Part shown: positions 1 to 12,400 of the stretch, one piece after another | Numbering within the stretch: the stretch's first letter is position 1 | Layout of the letters: the number at the start of each line of letters is the position of its first letter | Assembly (NCBI GenBank): GCA_027943335.1 | Contig: BSBK01007741.1 | Location: forward strand, 816,001-880,000 | DNA length: 64,000 nt | Direction of reading: 5' to 3' | Source of the DNA: Chamaecyparis obtusa | Taxonomy: Eukaryota > Streptophyta > Pinopsida > Cupressales > Cupressaceae | Translations under genes and position numbers: made by a program | Notes under the pieces: generated by a model | Told to the model about the DNA's origin: nothing | Databases searched by the model: none | The model's input: only the letters and a program-made list of their open reading frames with translations

Positions 1-2165
1 TATGCCATGAAATGATAGTTGCAAAACTCATACGATAGTTGGTAGGTAATGAAACAATAGTTGAAAATATCATACGAAAGTTGCAAGTAGGATTTTGACT
101 TTTGAATTTTCTAGCATAAAAACTCATACAACTCTGGGTAGTTCACCATACGACAGTTGGGTAGTACTAAAACAACATTTGACAAAAAATCATATGACTT
201 TCTGACCTCCTGAGATGAATTTTGACTCTAGAAAAGAATTTTACTTTAGATTTTGCAAATTTTGAGTTTTCAGATTCAGATGGTTTGCAAATTTTAATGT
301 CCAGATTTGAAGATTGTAATAGATTTGTCCATTTTCAATAACCAAATATATAAATAAGCATGAAAAATAGCAAGCAAGTGATTTCAAGCATGTCTGAAAA
401 TAATGAACAAGGGCAAAAGCAACCTTGCGCATGAACAATCAAGTGATTTTATTCATTCTAATCCTCTGAAGCGCTAATTGTGTATGTTCCAAAAATGTTT
501 TGCAATAACACACATATACCCTAGAAAATGAAAATTTGGCCTCGCTAGGGTTTTTAGTAATGGTTTGACTCTAAAAATTTTATGATCCAAAGGGGTGAAC
601 TCCAATCCCGGTGCACCGGGGTTTTGACAGAGTCCAAGAATTTAATCAATCAGGAGCTGCTAGGGAGATTTAACAACCCAACAATGAACCACACCTATGA
701 ATATTTCTTCCACAAGGACATTTATATAGCGGCTGTCACTACCACGATGAAAATTGCTATTACCGCTTGAGTTTCCATCAATGTAGTTTGCCCTGTGAAG
801 GGAGTGTCCACTATGATTAACCCTCTATAAAGGTGACTCATAGTATTGTACCACAAGGGGACTTGGCTCCAGATCCAAGGTTTTGATGCCTTTTCAGTTT
901 TAACCCAAACAAAGCAAGTAGATTAATCTGACACGCTAAGACAAAGTTTGTTTCTCCAAGGTCTATGATGTCAACCCCACATGATCTATCAACCTCTCCG
1001 GAGAGATAATATATCGATTAATAAGAGAAGATGCACTAACCAAGTAGAATGTGAAACACACTAAGTATCCTCCCTACCTACAAGGATTTCATCGTCAAGG
1101 AAGGATTTCACTAGGAATCCAATCTCTCAAGAATCACAAATAGTGTTCATAGGGCCTAATTACTATGTGAGCACAGATATATATTCTTGAAAGCAAATCT
1201 ACCGAAAGTACCCAAAAGCAGAAAGAGGAACACTTAACACTTAAAGAAAATATGAGGTGAGTCCACAAGGTGGAACAATTAACCCCTCACACAAGGTAAA
1301 AATGAGTCCACAACTTAGAAAACAAGTGAGTTCTAAAAGGCACAAAAGGGTTGCCTGGTGGAACAATTAATGCTTCTCTCTTGTAGACCCCTCCCCTTTA
1401 TGGTGCTGAGATTGCAACCACGGGGTGGAATGAGGGGCCTACAGATTTAGTGAGTCCAATAACCTAAGATAACAATCTAGATCAATCACAAGTATCTAAG
1501 ACTGCTTATCAATACTTAAGGTGTTACAACCTAGTATTCAATTATGCAAATTTGAAGAAAAGCATGCAAAGAAAACACTCAAGCCAAACATATGAGAGAT
1601 TCATTTTAGGATCCAAATTGAAATGTTATCAAATTAAGTAGAATACCTAGAATCCTCGCAACATGCTTAGTAGATTTTTACCTATTTTTAGCATTTCTTG
1701 TGTTTTTTCCAATCAAAACCAGCAAGAGTCAATAAAAAATAGAGAATTTCAATTGTTAAGATTAGTTGTTAGTCAAAATCTGAAAACCAAATATGACAAA
1801 CTACCCTGAAAAATGAAATGATAGTTGAAATTTGATGCCAAAACTCATACAACAATGGGTCTATTAGCAAATGACAGTGAGAAACTCATACGACTATGGG
1901 TATGCTCCCAGACGATAGTCCAAAAACTTGTACGACACTGGGTGTATGATGAAATGACAGTTGAATTTCCAGACGATAGTGTGTACAGTCTAGCATGATT
2001 CTCGATCCAATAGACTATCGTACGATAGTGGGTCCAGTGTGAAATGACTTTTGGTAGAAACTTGTACGAAGATTGTACGAACAGAAATTAAAAATCATAA
2101 TTTTGCATAGAAATTGAGGAGAAAAAGATAGAAATTGATAGAATTGAATTGGAAACCCATTTTAG
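1..2165 (-). other. Untranslated leader of element G
   Basis: No credible coding region: the few short ORFs here have no recognisable domain. Two clusters of a degenerate motif around 'acgatagttg' lie at about 1-200 and 1800-2080. The block at 1060-1640 is the reverse counterpart of the C leader with its 'gagtccac' and 'gttccac' phrases. This is noncoding sequence between the LTR and gag of a Tat-like element. Confidence 0.6.
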
Positions 2166-2184
2166 GGCCCCACGATGGGTGCGA
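2166..2184 (-). promoter_or_regulatory. Primer binding site of element G
   Basis: Read on the minus strand the site is close to CGCACCCATCGTGGGGCC, starting four or five bases after the LTR end. Element C has the near-identical GGCACCCACCGTGGGG at the same distance from its LTR. A tRNA 3' end primes minus-strand DNA synthesis at such a site. I did not assign the tRNA. Confidence 0.7.
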
Positions 2185-2188
2185 AAAA

Positions 2189-3444
2189 TGTGTGTGTGAA
2201 AATTGTACCTAATCTATAGACACAACACTTCAGTAAAACATTAGAGGTTAGCAAAAATGAAATCGTGCAATGAATTGAAAGCTAAACTAACTAGGCAATT
2301 TACTACCTTCTAATAGGTGCGAGTATGATGTTCTTAGATTGTTATCGAGATCAGTGACCTTGACGACACCTAAATGAAGGATTTGAATGCAATTGATCTA
2401 GATATGAGATGTATGCAAATTAAGCTATTTTTTTAATTTTAGATGCAATAAGATGAAAAACTTGATATGAAATCTATGATATGTAAAAAATTGATATGCT
2501 ATGAATTGATCTAACAATGATATGATATGAAAACTAAATGAATGTAAAAACCAAATTGATATCATAATAGCCTTGATTCGCAATAAGCTTTGATTCTCCA
2601 AATAGCAATTCTTCAGTGTGATTATGCAATTCTTGTGGATGATTTGTGAAGAGCTAAAGCCTTAATTTATAGAAATCTAGGGCTTTGGAGGTGCATGAAA
2701 GAAAGCCATAAATCACTCAAATAACTCAGGTTGATTTTTGAGTTATTTTTAAATAAAGATAATTTAATTTACAAAAACATGCAAAAGCAGAGTTTAACTC
2801 AAATTAGAAGTTTAGATCAACTTTAAAACTCAAAAATGATGTTGAGTTCCAAAAAGTCAATAACTTGCATTGATTTTCTGATTTGGAGTTTAACTGCTCT
2901 TTGATTGTGCACATGGATAATTATGAATTAATAAATAAATAAAGTGATTTATTCTCAACTTAACTGATTTTGAAAAATAAAATAATTGATTTATGGGTTA
3001 ATCAATCATTTAATCAAAATTTTATTCAAAAATAATATCATCAAATATGAAAACTTGCTTTAATTAATTAAATAAGAATTTAATCAATTAATGATAGGAA
3101 TTTTGATTTATTGTCAAATTTAAACGATAATACTTAGGAATAAATATAATTAAATTCAATTAAATAATTAAGTGGAAAAATTAAACTATTAATTAAATAT
3201 TGAGAATATTCAATTAATCAAACTTTAGGATAAATTGGATTTATCATCAAATAATCATTAAATTAAAGATAATTAAGATGATTAGGAATATTACTAGGAA
3301 TATTCCCCAATGCAAAATTTATGATAATCAATTAGGATTCGATGATGTTTAGATGTACCTTAGGTTAGGACTTTGATGTCGATTTCATTCGATATGTTGA
3401 TATAGAAGATTAATGAACTTATAGCCCACTTTTGGGGTATTACA
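2189..3444 (-). repeat. 5' LTR of element G
   Basis: In the element's sense the LTR begins at 3444 with TGTAATACCCC, resembling the C LTR head TGTATGCACCC, and ends in a CA-repeat at 2189 next to the primer site. A TATA box lies inside, and the U3 part (about 2900-3300) is very rich in A and T with many TAATTAA words. Length is about 1.26 kb. The outer end is judged only by similarity to the C and I LTR heads. Confidence 0.6.
2665..2671 (-). promoter_or_regulatory. TATA box of the G LTR
   Basis: Minus-strand TATAAAT, preceded by CCCTAGATTTC. It divides U3 (to the right) from the transcribed R-U5 part (to the left). Confidence 0.5.
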
Positions 3445-4490
3445 AGCTCCTATGAGGCCATGGAAGGGATGAATGTAAAGAGATATCATGCAAGAAGTGA
3501 AAAGAAAGTAACCCTTATGAGGGATAGCACACTGTTCAGTTTCCAAGATGAGAGATATATCAACCATGGAAACCTAATGTCAAACAACAAAATAGGTTGT
3601 AATCAAGGACAAAGATCCTCAATGTAAACCAAAATTTTCATGTATGATTGGATGTGACATAATAGATAAATACTACTTACCCAAGGAAAGAGGTGAAATC
3701 CTGGAAAAAATAGAAAAGAAGGAGATGGCATCCTTGCCCCCCAAGGTAGGACAAAGATTGAAGAGGATCCCTACTTCACAATGCAAGGAGATATCCTGTT
3801 TACAATAATGTACACCATATTCTTAGCAAGGGTTATTGACCCTTACATCCAAGAGTACAAATAATCATGAAAAGGATATGTCACTCATGGAAAAAGGATC
3901 CTCAAATAAAAGAGATCTTATCAACAAGACCCCACCAAAGAGGAGTGCTTTAGATAAAATATCAACTTTCAAAAAGGAGGGAACAAAGATTCAAGCATCA
4001 AGCCTCTTGCAAAGAAGAGGAAAAGGAATCTTTGGATTGAGGGAAACAACTCTAACACCAAAGCAAGGGTGAGAGTTTATAAAGAACATAATTTGCAACA
4101 TAGAGAAGAAGTGACGACCTAGGACAACAACTTCTCATGTAAGAAGGTTATCTGTAGTCAACACATCTATCAATATGATGAAATAATATTGCAATATAAA
4201 TAAATACCACTAAGCTAAGGAAAGTTGCTACCTAGACAAAGAAAAAGAAAGAGGTACCTTGCCTCCCAAAGATAGAGACAAGGGATACCTTTGGAAAACA
4301 AATGTCTTAGAAAAGATATCTTGAGAAGAAAGGATAGATTCTATGGATGATTAAAAACATAATGCAAAGCCATAGAAAAACAAAAGAGAAAGAATACCAA
4401 TTGAGCCATAATAAAAAGAACTAATGGATCCTAGGAGACTGGATGAAGATGCAACTCTTTCCCCCCAGTCATGAGACAATAGGAGAAGAA
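3445..4490. other. Gene-free stretch, degenerate retroelement sequence
   Basis: No ORF with a recognisable domain on either strand. Two diverged copies of a phrase containing 'aaggaaag', 'aaagaaagaggt' and 'ccttgcc(t/c)ccca' occur at about 3661-3745 and 4196-4275, suggesting an old internal duplication. It lies downstream, in sense, of the H ORF and is probably decayed H coding or spacer sequence. Confidence 0.35.
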
Positions 4491-4493
4491 CAT

Positions 4494-5534
4494 TTACATT
4501 ATATCTAAAGGAGGGGAATCCCCTATATCAAAATTATGAAAAAATTGTAAAACTGCACGAGAGTGAGATATAATTCCTAAAGCAGCTCTTTCTCTAACAT
4601 ATGACTTGAAATGTTTACAATCAGCCAATAAGTGTTTGTTACTATAATGAAAAGGACATTTATATTTGTATAGAGCATCTATCGACATAGGTCTAAAGAT
4701 TTATTTCTTGGAATTCATTAGCTCAACATACACCTTTTTAGCAATTTCTTGATGAGTAGTAGAATTATCTAAGATAGGTGTAGGGAGAAGAATTTGAAGA
4801 GGAGGGCAATGTTTAGCATCACCTACCTTAACTTGAGACTTCAAACAACCAACACCATACATATCCGGTTTAGGGGGTATATGAACAGGAAACCTAATAC
4901 CATGTTCATTAACTCCTAGCTCTAAACCTTTATAACCTTGTTTAGTCACCATATTATATCCAGTAGTGTACATATTATGTAAAGCTTCTATAGGAGGTGA
5001 TTGTTTATCATTCTCATGAGTAAAGTTCACATAAGGTGGAATAATAGGCATTGAAGAAGTGTCTGTACCCTTTCCTTTAATATCATCTTGAATAAGAGGA
5101 GAAGGTAAATCAAAGAAATCTTGCACATCCGTATCCTGAACGATAGCTTGAATCCCATCATAAGTATGGGAAGAGTGAGGATTAATAGACGGAGAAGTAG
5201 GTATCGGAATAGGAAGATTAGGATTGATAGGCTTAGTATTAGGATTGATAGGATGAGGATTAGGAAGATTAGGAGGTGGTGTATGATCTACCAAATTCTT
5301 CACATAATCCAAAAGATGAATAAGGCTACCACATACATCTCTAACAAATGTTTTAAATGTAGGTAGACTAGTGTCAGTCAACTTTACAAAAGCATAGGCA
5401 AGAGAAAAGTGAAGGGTCATCAACATAATGAAGTGAATGATACTCACATAAACATCATAGGTATTATAAAGAGATGCTAAAAGAAGAGTAATAAAGAACA
5501 TGACCATGCACCAAAACATCTTAACGATCTCCAT
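4494..5534 (-). pseudogene. H ORF: two hydrophobic segments, Pro-rich linker, G-patch-like motif, CHHC knuckle
   Basis: A 277-codon ORF (5534 to 4701) stops and, four codons later in the same frame, resumes to 4494. Residues 6-22 and 30-50 are two hydrophobic stretches that could span a membrane. Residues 86-120 are rich in Pro and Asn (NPxPINPN-type repeats). Residues about 195-231 read like the G-patch seen in Tat polyproteins (QGYKGLELGVNEHGI). After the single TAA comes CPFHYSNKHLLADC, a CX2HX4HX4C knuckle like that of Tat/Athila gag. The order hydrophobic-Pro-G-patch-knuckle is not a normal gag. It may be an extra ORF upstream of gag or a rearranged gag. Function is unknown; the G-patch and knuckle point to RNA binding. 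Confidence 0.55.
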
Positions 5535-6722
5535 AATAAATGAACTACAAGAAATGTTTTTGTATTTTTATTGAATATATAGATTTTTTTTTATATTTTT
5601 GAATTTAAAATGCAAGAGTATAAACTAGATCTAATCTAAATGCAAGAAAGGATCTAGAATCTAACACAATAGGGCATCTAATTCCACAAAAGAAAAGGAG
5701 AGTAAGTATGTTGGGTTCACCAAAATGAATAGAGATAAAATAGATTCACCACTATTCAGATAGAAAGAGAAGGGGAAAATATTGAGATCTATTCTCAAAC
5801 CCAAATTCCCCAAGGAAGAGATCCGATTTGATCAACCAAAAAGGCTAATGCACAATTGAATCAATTTATGGAAAAGAGTAGCAAGCGAGAGAGTAAATCC
5901 AATATTTCCCTATGAATGGAATTTATGCTTGGAATATGAAATAATTTTAATACAACTACTAACCTCAAAATTAGGGCAGATCTAGAAAATGTTGAATTCT
6001 GGTGTCTGTGTACACTTTCAAGAAAATCTAAAACTTGTCCTAGACTAGAAATGTCGAGATAGAGAAAACCTAGAAATCTTTCCTCAATATGGCTCAGCTC
6101 AGGTTTGACCCTCATAAAAGGTCAAATACCACATTCTTTATTTGAAGTCCAATTCGAATTATGTTCACAGATCCTAGAAGTTTGCCGAAAAGGGTATCCA
6201 AATTCACTCTCAAATCTAAAACTTTGCACCTATACCTACAAGAAACTGGGGGTTTGCCTTGGTCAAACCTTGGTTTGGAATCAACCTTAATATTGAAATT
6301 GAAATGGAGAATGCTAGCAAGTAGTAGAAAAGGATCTAACAATGAAGCTATGCAATTCACTAGATATACAATTGTATTTGAAATGTAAACAAGTATATTG
6401 ATATGAAAGCTTGAACACAAAAATAAATGTAAATCAAACCTCCATGATTGTATGCTTGGAATCCACCTTGATAGAAGAATTTTGAAGATGAACAAAGGAT
6501 CTTGAAGGAAGATCACACCATTATGATGGCTAGATCTAGGGTTTGAATGATAAATCTTGAATGCTTAAACCAAATCCCTTCAATAGCTTGAATGCTTGAA
6601 TCCTTTATCTTCAATGGAGAACTTGGATGGAGAAGAAGAATTGAATGCTTGCTTGATCACCTTGAGAGCTTGAGTGCTTGAGATGTGAATGATGGATGTG
6701 AAAATGAGAGAGGAAGGCCTCC
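5535..6722 (-). other. Leader / R-U5 region of element H, no gene
   Basis: Minus-strand sequence between the TATA box and the H ORF start. It contains repeated 'tcaagcattcaagc' phrases just after the TATA box and a T-rich stretch (about 5570-5600) before the start codon. The short ORFs on both strands have no domain. I see nothing else in it. Confidence 0.45.
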
Positions 6723-6729
6723 TTTTATA
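6723..6729 (-). promoter_or_regulatory. TATA box of the H LTR
   Basis: Minus-strand CTATAAAAGGAGGCC, almost the same as CTATAAAAGGAGCC in solo LTR I (32311). In both, a CCTAGATC-like word lies just upstream and 'tcaagcattc' repeats lie just downstream, so the two LTRs may share a promoter type. Confidence 0.55.
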
Positions 6730-6960
6730 GTGATCTAGGGCACACTCCTTTAGATGGGACACCTTGGAGAATTAAATCTCAATTAGGTCCTCACCTTTAG
6801 AAAATATACCTAGATTAAATGCAATTAAAGGATTTACCATCCTAAAACCCAAAATGGTCGACCCGGAGGTGGGAAAATAAATCTCCCAAAAGCCTGAAGC
6901 CTGGAGATTTTGGAAATTGGAATTTTGGAGGAAGGGGTCAATGTCGAGGTTGACCCTGAC

Positions 6961-7044
6961 CTAGTTAGAGTCAACCTAAGACCTTGAACTAGTCAGGGTC
7001 CACCTAAGACCTTGACCTAGTCAGGGTTGACCTAAGACATTGAC
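6961..7044. repeat. 28-bp tandem repeat, three units
   Basis: Three adjacent 28-bp units (6961, 6989, 7017) of the form ctagtcagggtc-acctaagaccttgac, differing at a few bases. It lies upstream of the H TATA box in what I take as U3. Confidence 0.9.
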
Positions 7045-7370
7045 CTTTTTCCCAAGTTGACCCAGAATCAAGTCAAGAGGTCCCACGGATGTCCAGAAAC
7101 CTAGAATTGATGCCAGAATAGGATAGAGTGTCAAGAATAGACATAAAATCCTATGATTACTAAGATGAAGCCCAGGAGGATCCATTTCTAAATTCTACCT
7201 AGAAAATAGATCTATGGAAGAGTGAAATTCAGGAGATTCCTTAAGATCCTATCCCTAATTTCACCTAGGATGAAGTAGGGAAGAAGTGGAAAAGCGGGGA
7301 GAAAGCCAGATCAAAGAAAAGATCAATTCAAGGCATCCAATATGACCCCAAACCACTTACTCGGAGGGCT

Positions 7371-8633
7371 AAAATCTCTTAACATGGAAGTGCTTCCATT
7401 TTAAGATGATACATTTAGTATTTGGTGTTTGGTAAGTGTTGGTATTTTGATGTTTATTATATTCTCTTTATCATTAGTGGTGGTACCTTTTGCAATAGAA
7501 ATCCTTTAGGACCCCTTGCTTAGGTGTTTTGATTGAGATTTTTATCCGAGTGGGATCTATTGTTATCTCCTCAGCATGGTGGGAGTGGACCATTTAGGTT
7601 CACGAGGTCAAGTGGTAGTGATTCTTTTACCATTTGAAGTGTCTTCGATTGTACTAGACCTATAAAAATATTTTGGATATACACATTGCACTATTATTTT
7701 CTATCATTTGGACTTGTCACAATTGCTTGTATCCCTCAAGGTTGCTTTGTCCCTTGTGGGATTATTTTCAGACTTTTTTTTGTTCCCTTGCTTGAGTATG
7801 AAAATCATTTATTTCCTTTGAACACATTGGTTAACCAATTCATCACTTCTATAGGATATGTCCCATATCTCCAAGCATAAGAAAGCCAAGATCCCACTAC
7901 CTTTGGCCTATAGAGAAAGGAAAGAAACCAATCAAGAAGAAAGGAAGTATCAGCACATCATAAAATCTATTCAACAAGACCTCCAAGATCAATAGAAATT
8001 TGACAATATTGTCTTCAATAATAAGCTCTCTAACTACTTGTGTAAACCTAGCATAAACTGAGACTTTATCAACTTTGAGATCTATGATTAAACCTTCCTC
8101 TTTCATACATACTTCATCATCTTAATATTTCATAAGCCATTCCCCCTCTTACTAGAGCATGACATCATTTTCTTGGACCTAAACCAATCCTTTGTCTTCA
8201 TTATCCTTTGATCCACCTTCATCATTAAACCTAGGTGGAAAGATTTATCAAGGTGTTTTAGAGATCCTAATCTTTAATCAAAATCAAATTTTGTGACTTG
8301 AGAACATCGGTCTATGTTAAGTGGCATAATCTAATCAATCGTATCCCCTTATTTTCTTGTGATCATTAATCTATCTACAAGTACAATGAATTTTTATCAT
8401 TTTTTTTCATAGGATCTCTTTTTAACTAAGGTTGTCCTAAACCTTTGAACCCAATCAAACCCTTGAGGCTCTACTCTCGCCAATCAATCATCAATCCTTC
8501 ATCAAATCAAATCAATCAAACCTCTGAGGCCCTACACTCTTGATCAAAACAAGGTCCAAACAATCCTCCTAAGCTCATCTCTCTTCATCCTTTTCTTTCT
8601 AATTGTATGGTTGTAACCCACTCACAAGCTTAG
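7371..8633 (+). other. Presumed leader of element A, no gene
   Basis: No ORF here shows a domain. The segment leads directly to the gag start at 8634 and resembles the gene-free leader of C in composition. I could not find a primer binding site or LTR edge in it. Confidence 0.35.
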
Positions 8634-10441
8634 ATGACAAGTCGACATTTTCCAGACAATGAGAATCCATTTGCCTCTATACATCTTAGAGGTTTTGGGA
8701 TGTCAAATATAACTAATCAATCAGAGCTTGAAAATGAATATGTTGAACAAGTTGAGCAATTTGAAATACCACCAAATCCACAAGTTGATGACTTTATGAA
8801 AGATCCATGTAATGTGGAGATGATTGAGAAAGTGATTCGAGCCCAGAAAACAAAAAAATTTGTGAACCTTGTCCATGATGGGGTCACTATTCGTGAGACT
8901 TTTGATGAATCATTATTGTATAACAATATTACTAAAGAAGGTGTCTCCACAACAACTACTGCAGTAGTTCATACTATGCCATCTCAAGATAAAGGAAAGG
9001 TCATTTCTAGTGGGCCTTCTACATCAATACCTATATCAAAAACACAACTAAAATTTCAATTAACACCTAAAAAAATCCATAAAATTATCAGTGCTATACC
9101 TAATACCACCTCACACACTAGCACTCATACAATGAAAAATGAATCTACTCCTTTTGATGCTAGTGTCTTGAATGTTGGTCAAACATCATTGTCAGGAACA
9201 TCAATTCCCCAATCTTCAATTAACTATGTTTCATCGCTATTCAAAATTCCTTATGAGGTCCTAAAAACATCTACCCTAGCACCGTCACAAGATTATTATC
9301 ATGTACCTCCTCCCACACTTGGACTTACATTAGCTAGGTTTTTGACATCACAATTTGGAGGAGGACAACTCTTTGGTTCACATCTTACAAATCACAATTC
9401 TTCTAACTTGGTGAATCAAATCAATGAACTTAAAATCCTTATCCACAACATGCAAAGATGAGGTAAAAGGGAATTTTCCTTTGAAGAAATATGCCCTTAT
9501 CCATTCGATAAATCAATTAATATGATGCATTTCCCTGCAAACTTTGAGATCCCTAAATTTGATAAATAAAAGGGAAAGACATGAACTATCCAACATCTCA
9601 AAGAATTCTATGTTGCTTGTCAGGAGGTCTCCCATAATGAAGACTATCTTAAGAGACTCTTTACAAGGAGTCTTGTAGGCCTGACACTCAAATGGTTTAT
9701 GAATCTACCTCCTAGATCTATATCCTCTTTCTCTGATCTTGCAGAGAAATGTGTTGCACAATACTCGTATAATATCAAACATCAAGCATCCTTAAGTGAC
9801 TTATGCAACACTAAAAAAAAAGAATGGGAAAACTTTTCCTAGCTTCTTAAAAATGTGGAGACACGTAGCTAATAGAATGCCTTGGAAAATGCCAGATAAT
9901 CATCTTATTGACATCTTTACTAGAAATCCGGTACCCAAAATGTCATTCCAAATTAAAATGGCCGCTCCTAATACTTTTAAAATGCTTGTTAGGAAGGAAA
10001 AAATAATTGAATATGGTCTCTTGCAAAAGAGAGCCATTAAACAATATACTCCCTCTCCTAACAATGACAAACCAAAATTTTAGACTAAGAATAAATGGGT
10101 AGTCAATGATGGAGTGACCGATGCTAAACATGTTCAAATTGTTCAAGCATATAACCAAGCTAATTTCAACAACAATTATAATCAAGGCAATGGAAACAAT
10201 CAAAATCCTAATCAGGAAAATCAAAATACCTTTCAACAAAAATCTCTCAATCAGGGCTATGAATTCCCTTGCAATAATAACAACAACAACAACAATAATA
10301 ATTCTAATTCACTTCCCTGATGACAATTCACTTGTCTTGCAGAACCCCTAGATGTTATCTTTCGAAAGCTTATTGATCAAAATATGATGATATATGCTAA
10401 TACCTGACCATATAATGACAATCAACCCAAACCCGCTTGGT
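8634..10441 (+). pseudogene. Gag of element A, 5' part (broken)
   Basis: The first 275 codons are open (8634-9461); after that gag continues through stops and frame changes. At about 9540-9830 the text matches C gag (29280-29560): FEIPKFDK then FYVACQ, RLFTRSLVG, WFMNLPPRSISSF and AQYSYNI, the capsid-like retrotransposon gag region. The end is rich in Asn and includes an AAC/AAT repeat. The last codons before B encode KPAWYK, and the frame resumes exactly after B with DNEYCEYH. This gag packages element RNA in a virus-like particle. It is not functional here. Confidence 0.8.
10273..10301. repeat. AAT/AAC microsatellite in A gag
   Basis: A run of aat and aac triplets encoding poly-Asn near the end of the gag part left of B. 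Confidence 0.8.
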
Positions 10442-10446
10442 ATAAG
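10442..10446. repeat. Left target-site duplication of B (ATAAG)
   Basis: ATAAG directly before the left LTR, repeated at 16370-16374 directly after the right LTR. Five bases is the usual Ty3/gypsy length. Confidence 0.93.
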
Positions 10447-11105
10447 TGATGCAAGGAAGGGATGCAAGAGGGGCCAAACAATGGCACACCCTAATGATCC
10501 AAGCCTTCTCAACACATGTGGAAGCAACAAACAACAATAGTGAGAGAGAGAATACTAGATCTTGCATATATTATCATTAGATAGAATTATATATGTCAGG
10601 TTGTAAGGCCTTCCCAGTTACGGCCTGATATTAAAATGAATATTAGAATTCCTCAAACATGCGAGGATCTGATACAAATCTCCAATATAATTTCTACTAT
10701 CTTCTCTCTGAACTGACTCTCAAACTACAACCAAACATCTACATTTATACAAGAAGCTACGGAACTAATTTGGTCTTCAGATCCATAATCAATGGAAGGA
10801 ATGGTAAAATCTAGGACCACATGCTTCCCAATGATGGATACCAACATTAAATCCATGATCCAATATAAATGCACAAGTCGGCCACAAAAGGAAATAAAAT
10901 TAAACCCATCGGTAAACAAGCTAACTGAGCAACAAATAGGCAATGTCAAGTGCCAGTGAAATAACTGATTGCCCAAGAGAAAACTGACCACACTCGGTAA
11001 CCAAAGGAAATCGACCAACTCAGTCAAAGTAGGAACTGAGCAACACAGACAAACTCCAATTTTGGTGACACAGGATTGCCAAGGACCTAAGATGTTGCTG
11101 CATCA
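10447..11105 (-). repeat. 3' LTR of B
   Basis: Begins TGATGC and ends CATCA on the plus strand; 659 bp; partner of 15695-16369. A minus-strand TATAAAT lies at 10743-10749. Confidence 0.95.
10743..10749 (-). promoter_or_regulatory. TATA box in the B 3' LTR
   Basis: Minus-strand TTGTATAAATGTAG, conserved in the other LTR at 15991-15997. Confidence 0.5.
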
Positions 11106-11189
11106 GACACCTGGGGTTGTTTGAAATTATTCTCTAAATCATTTGGTAGGTCTAGTCTGAGTTGCATCCAACTTTGACTATGAAATCCA

Positions 11190-12400
11190 TGAACTATATC
11201 TCATCAGTCTACTCTTCCACTATACCAGATATTCCATGTACAATTTTCCTCTTGTAATCTTGACAACTCTTTCCTTCAAAATCTGCTCCACTTCATCATT
11301 TTGCTTCTTAGGATATTTTTTTAGTATTGTTACTTCTTCATCAAGTTCATGATACTCATATAAATCAAAAATATTGAAAATCGGTAATATGTCCATGTCA
11401 TCAGGTAACTCAATTTCATATGCATTTCCACTGTCAAATTTCTTCAAAATCTTGCAAGGTCCAAACTTCTTCATCTTCAACTTCCCATATGTTCCAACAG
11501 GAAATTGACCTTTCTTCAAATGAACCATCACTTCATCACAAACATCAAAATTCTTATGTCCCCTTGATCTATCATCTCTGTCTTTGTATTTTTTATTACT
11601 ATCCTCCAGCTTCAACTTCACATCTTCATGTACTGTTTTCATGTACTCAACAAATTTTACTCCTTCAACACTTTTCTTATTCTCATTAGCAATGTCTCTC
11701 AAATCAGATATTCCTCTTAGTTGTGTGCCATTCAAAATCTCAAATGGTTTCTTTCTAGTACTTCTATTCATGTAATTGTTGTATGCCAACTTTGCTTATG
11801 CCAACAAAGAATCCCAATTACTCGGTGTGTCTCCAACTAAACATCTCAAGAGATTTTCAAAAGTTTTGTTCACAACTTCAGTCTATCCATTGGTTTGTGG
11901 GTGAAATGTAGAACTATATTTCAACTTAGTACCAAATTTCTTCCAAAGTGTTTTCCAAAAATATCCAACAAATTTATTGTCTCGATCAGAGATAATACTC
12001 CTCGATAATCCATGCAATATAAGAATTTCCTTAAAGAAAAGATCTGCTACATGTACTACATCTGATGTCTTTCTACATGGTATAAAATGTGCCATCTTAG
12101 AAAATTTATCCACAACAACAAATATTGAATCATTACCTCTTACTATCTTCAAGAAGCCAAGAACAAAGTCCATACTGATGTCAATCCAAGGTTTCTCGGG
12201 AATAGCAATCGGTGTATACAATCTAGTATTCTGACTTACTCCTTTTCAAACATGGCAAACTCCACAACTTTTCACAAATTTTTGAACATCTCTATACAAC
12301 TGTGGCTAATAGTACTTCTCCTTAAGAAAATTCCATATTTTATCAATACCAAAATGTCCAGCCAAACCACTACTATGTTTCTCCTTTATCAAATTCGATC
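11190..12400 (-). pseudogene. B integrase with C-terminal chromodomain (broken)
   Basis: The zinc-binding part (about 12240-12400) shows LAGHFGIDKIW and CGVCH. The core is at 11883-12221 with the first Asp in SMDFVLG and the second in SDRDNKF; the third acidic residue follows a stop in NG*TEVVNK (CAG to TAG). The C-terminal part (11220-11789) holds the [12 protein letters not shown] region, then [13 protein letters not shown], and ends in a chromodomain, [11 protein letters not shown] then YMEYLV. A TAG replaces the Lys codon before WK. The enzyme joins element DNA to the genome, and the chromodomain tethers it to chromatin. Inactive. Confidence 0.85.

Larger units (their letters stand above)
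1..3444 (-). mobile_element. Element G: 5' end of a minus-strand Tat-like Ty3/gypsy retrotransposon
   Basis: A 5' LTR (2189-3444), a primer binding site just inside it and a long leader running to the left edge are visible; gag and pol would lie left of the window. The leader matches, in reverse, the leader of element C: the block at about 1060-1640 corresponds to C at about 25240-26120, with shared phrases around 'ggggaggggtctac' and 'gttccac'. The LTR head also resembles the C LTR head. G is therefore a relative of C in opposite orientation. The other LTR is not in the window, so the target duplication cannot be confirmed. Confidence 0.7.
3445..7370 (-). mobile_element. Element H: 5' part of a minus-strand LTR retroelement of uncertain lineage
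   Basis: A TATA box at 6723-6729, a leader of about 1.2 kb and an ORF starting at 5534 line up on the minus strand like LTR promoter, R-U5/leader and first ORF. The rest of H appears cut off by element G at 3444/3445. Both ends are approximate: I could not find the second LTR or a clear primer site. The right edge near 7370 is only where the sequence stops resembling an LTR and the leader of A begins. Confidence 0.4.

Noticed and set aside
4701..5534. Envelope gene because of hydrophobic segments
   Set aside because: The hydrophobic stretches are at the N-terminus, followed by G-patch and zinc knuckle; no surface or fusion region was seen.
6112..6516. 134-codon minus-strand ORF in the H leader
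   Set aside because: In sense with H, but without motif and inside a leader; too little support to call it a gene.
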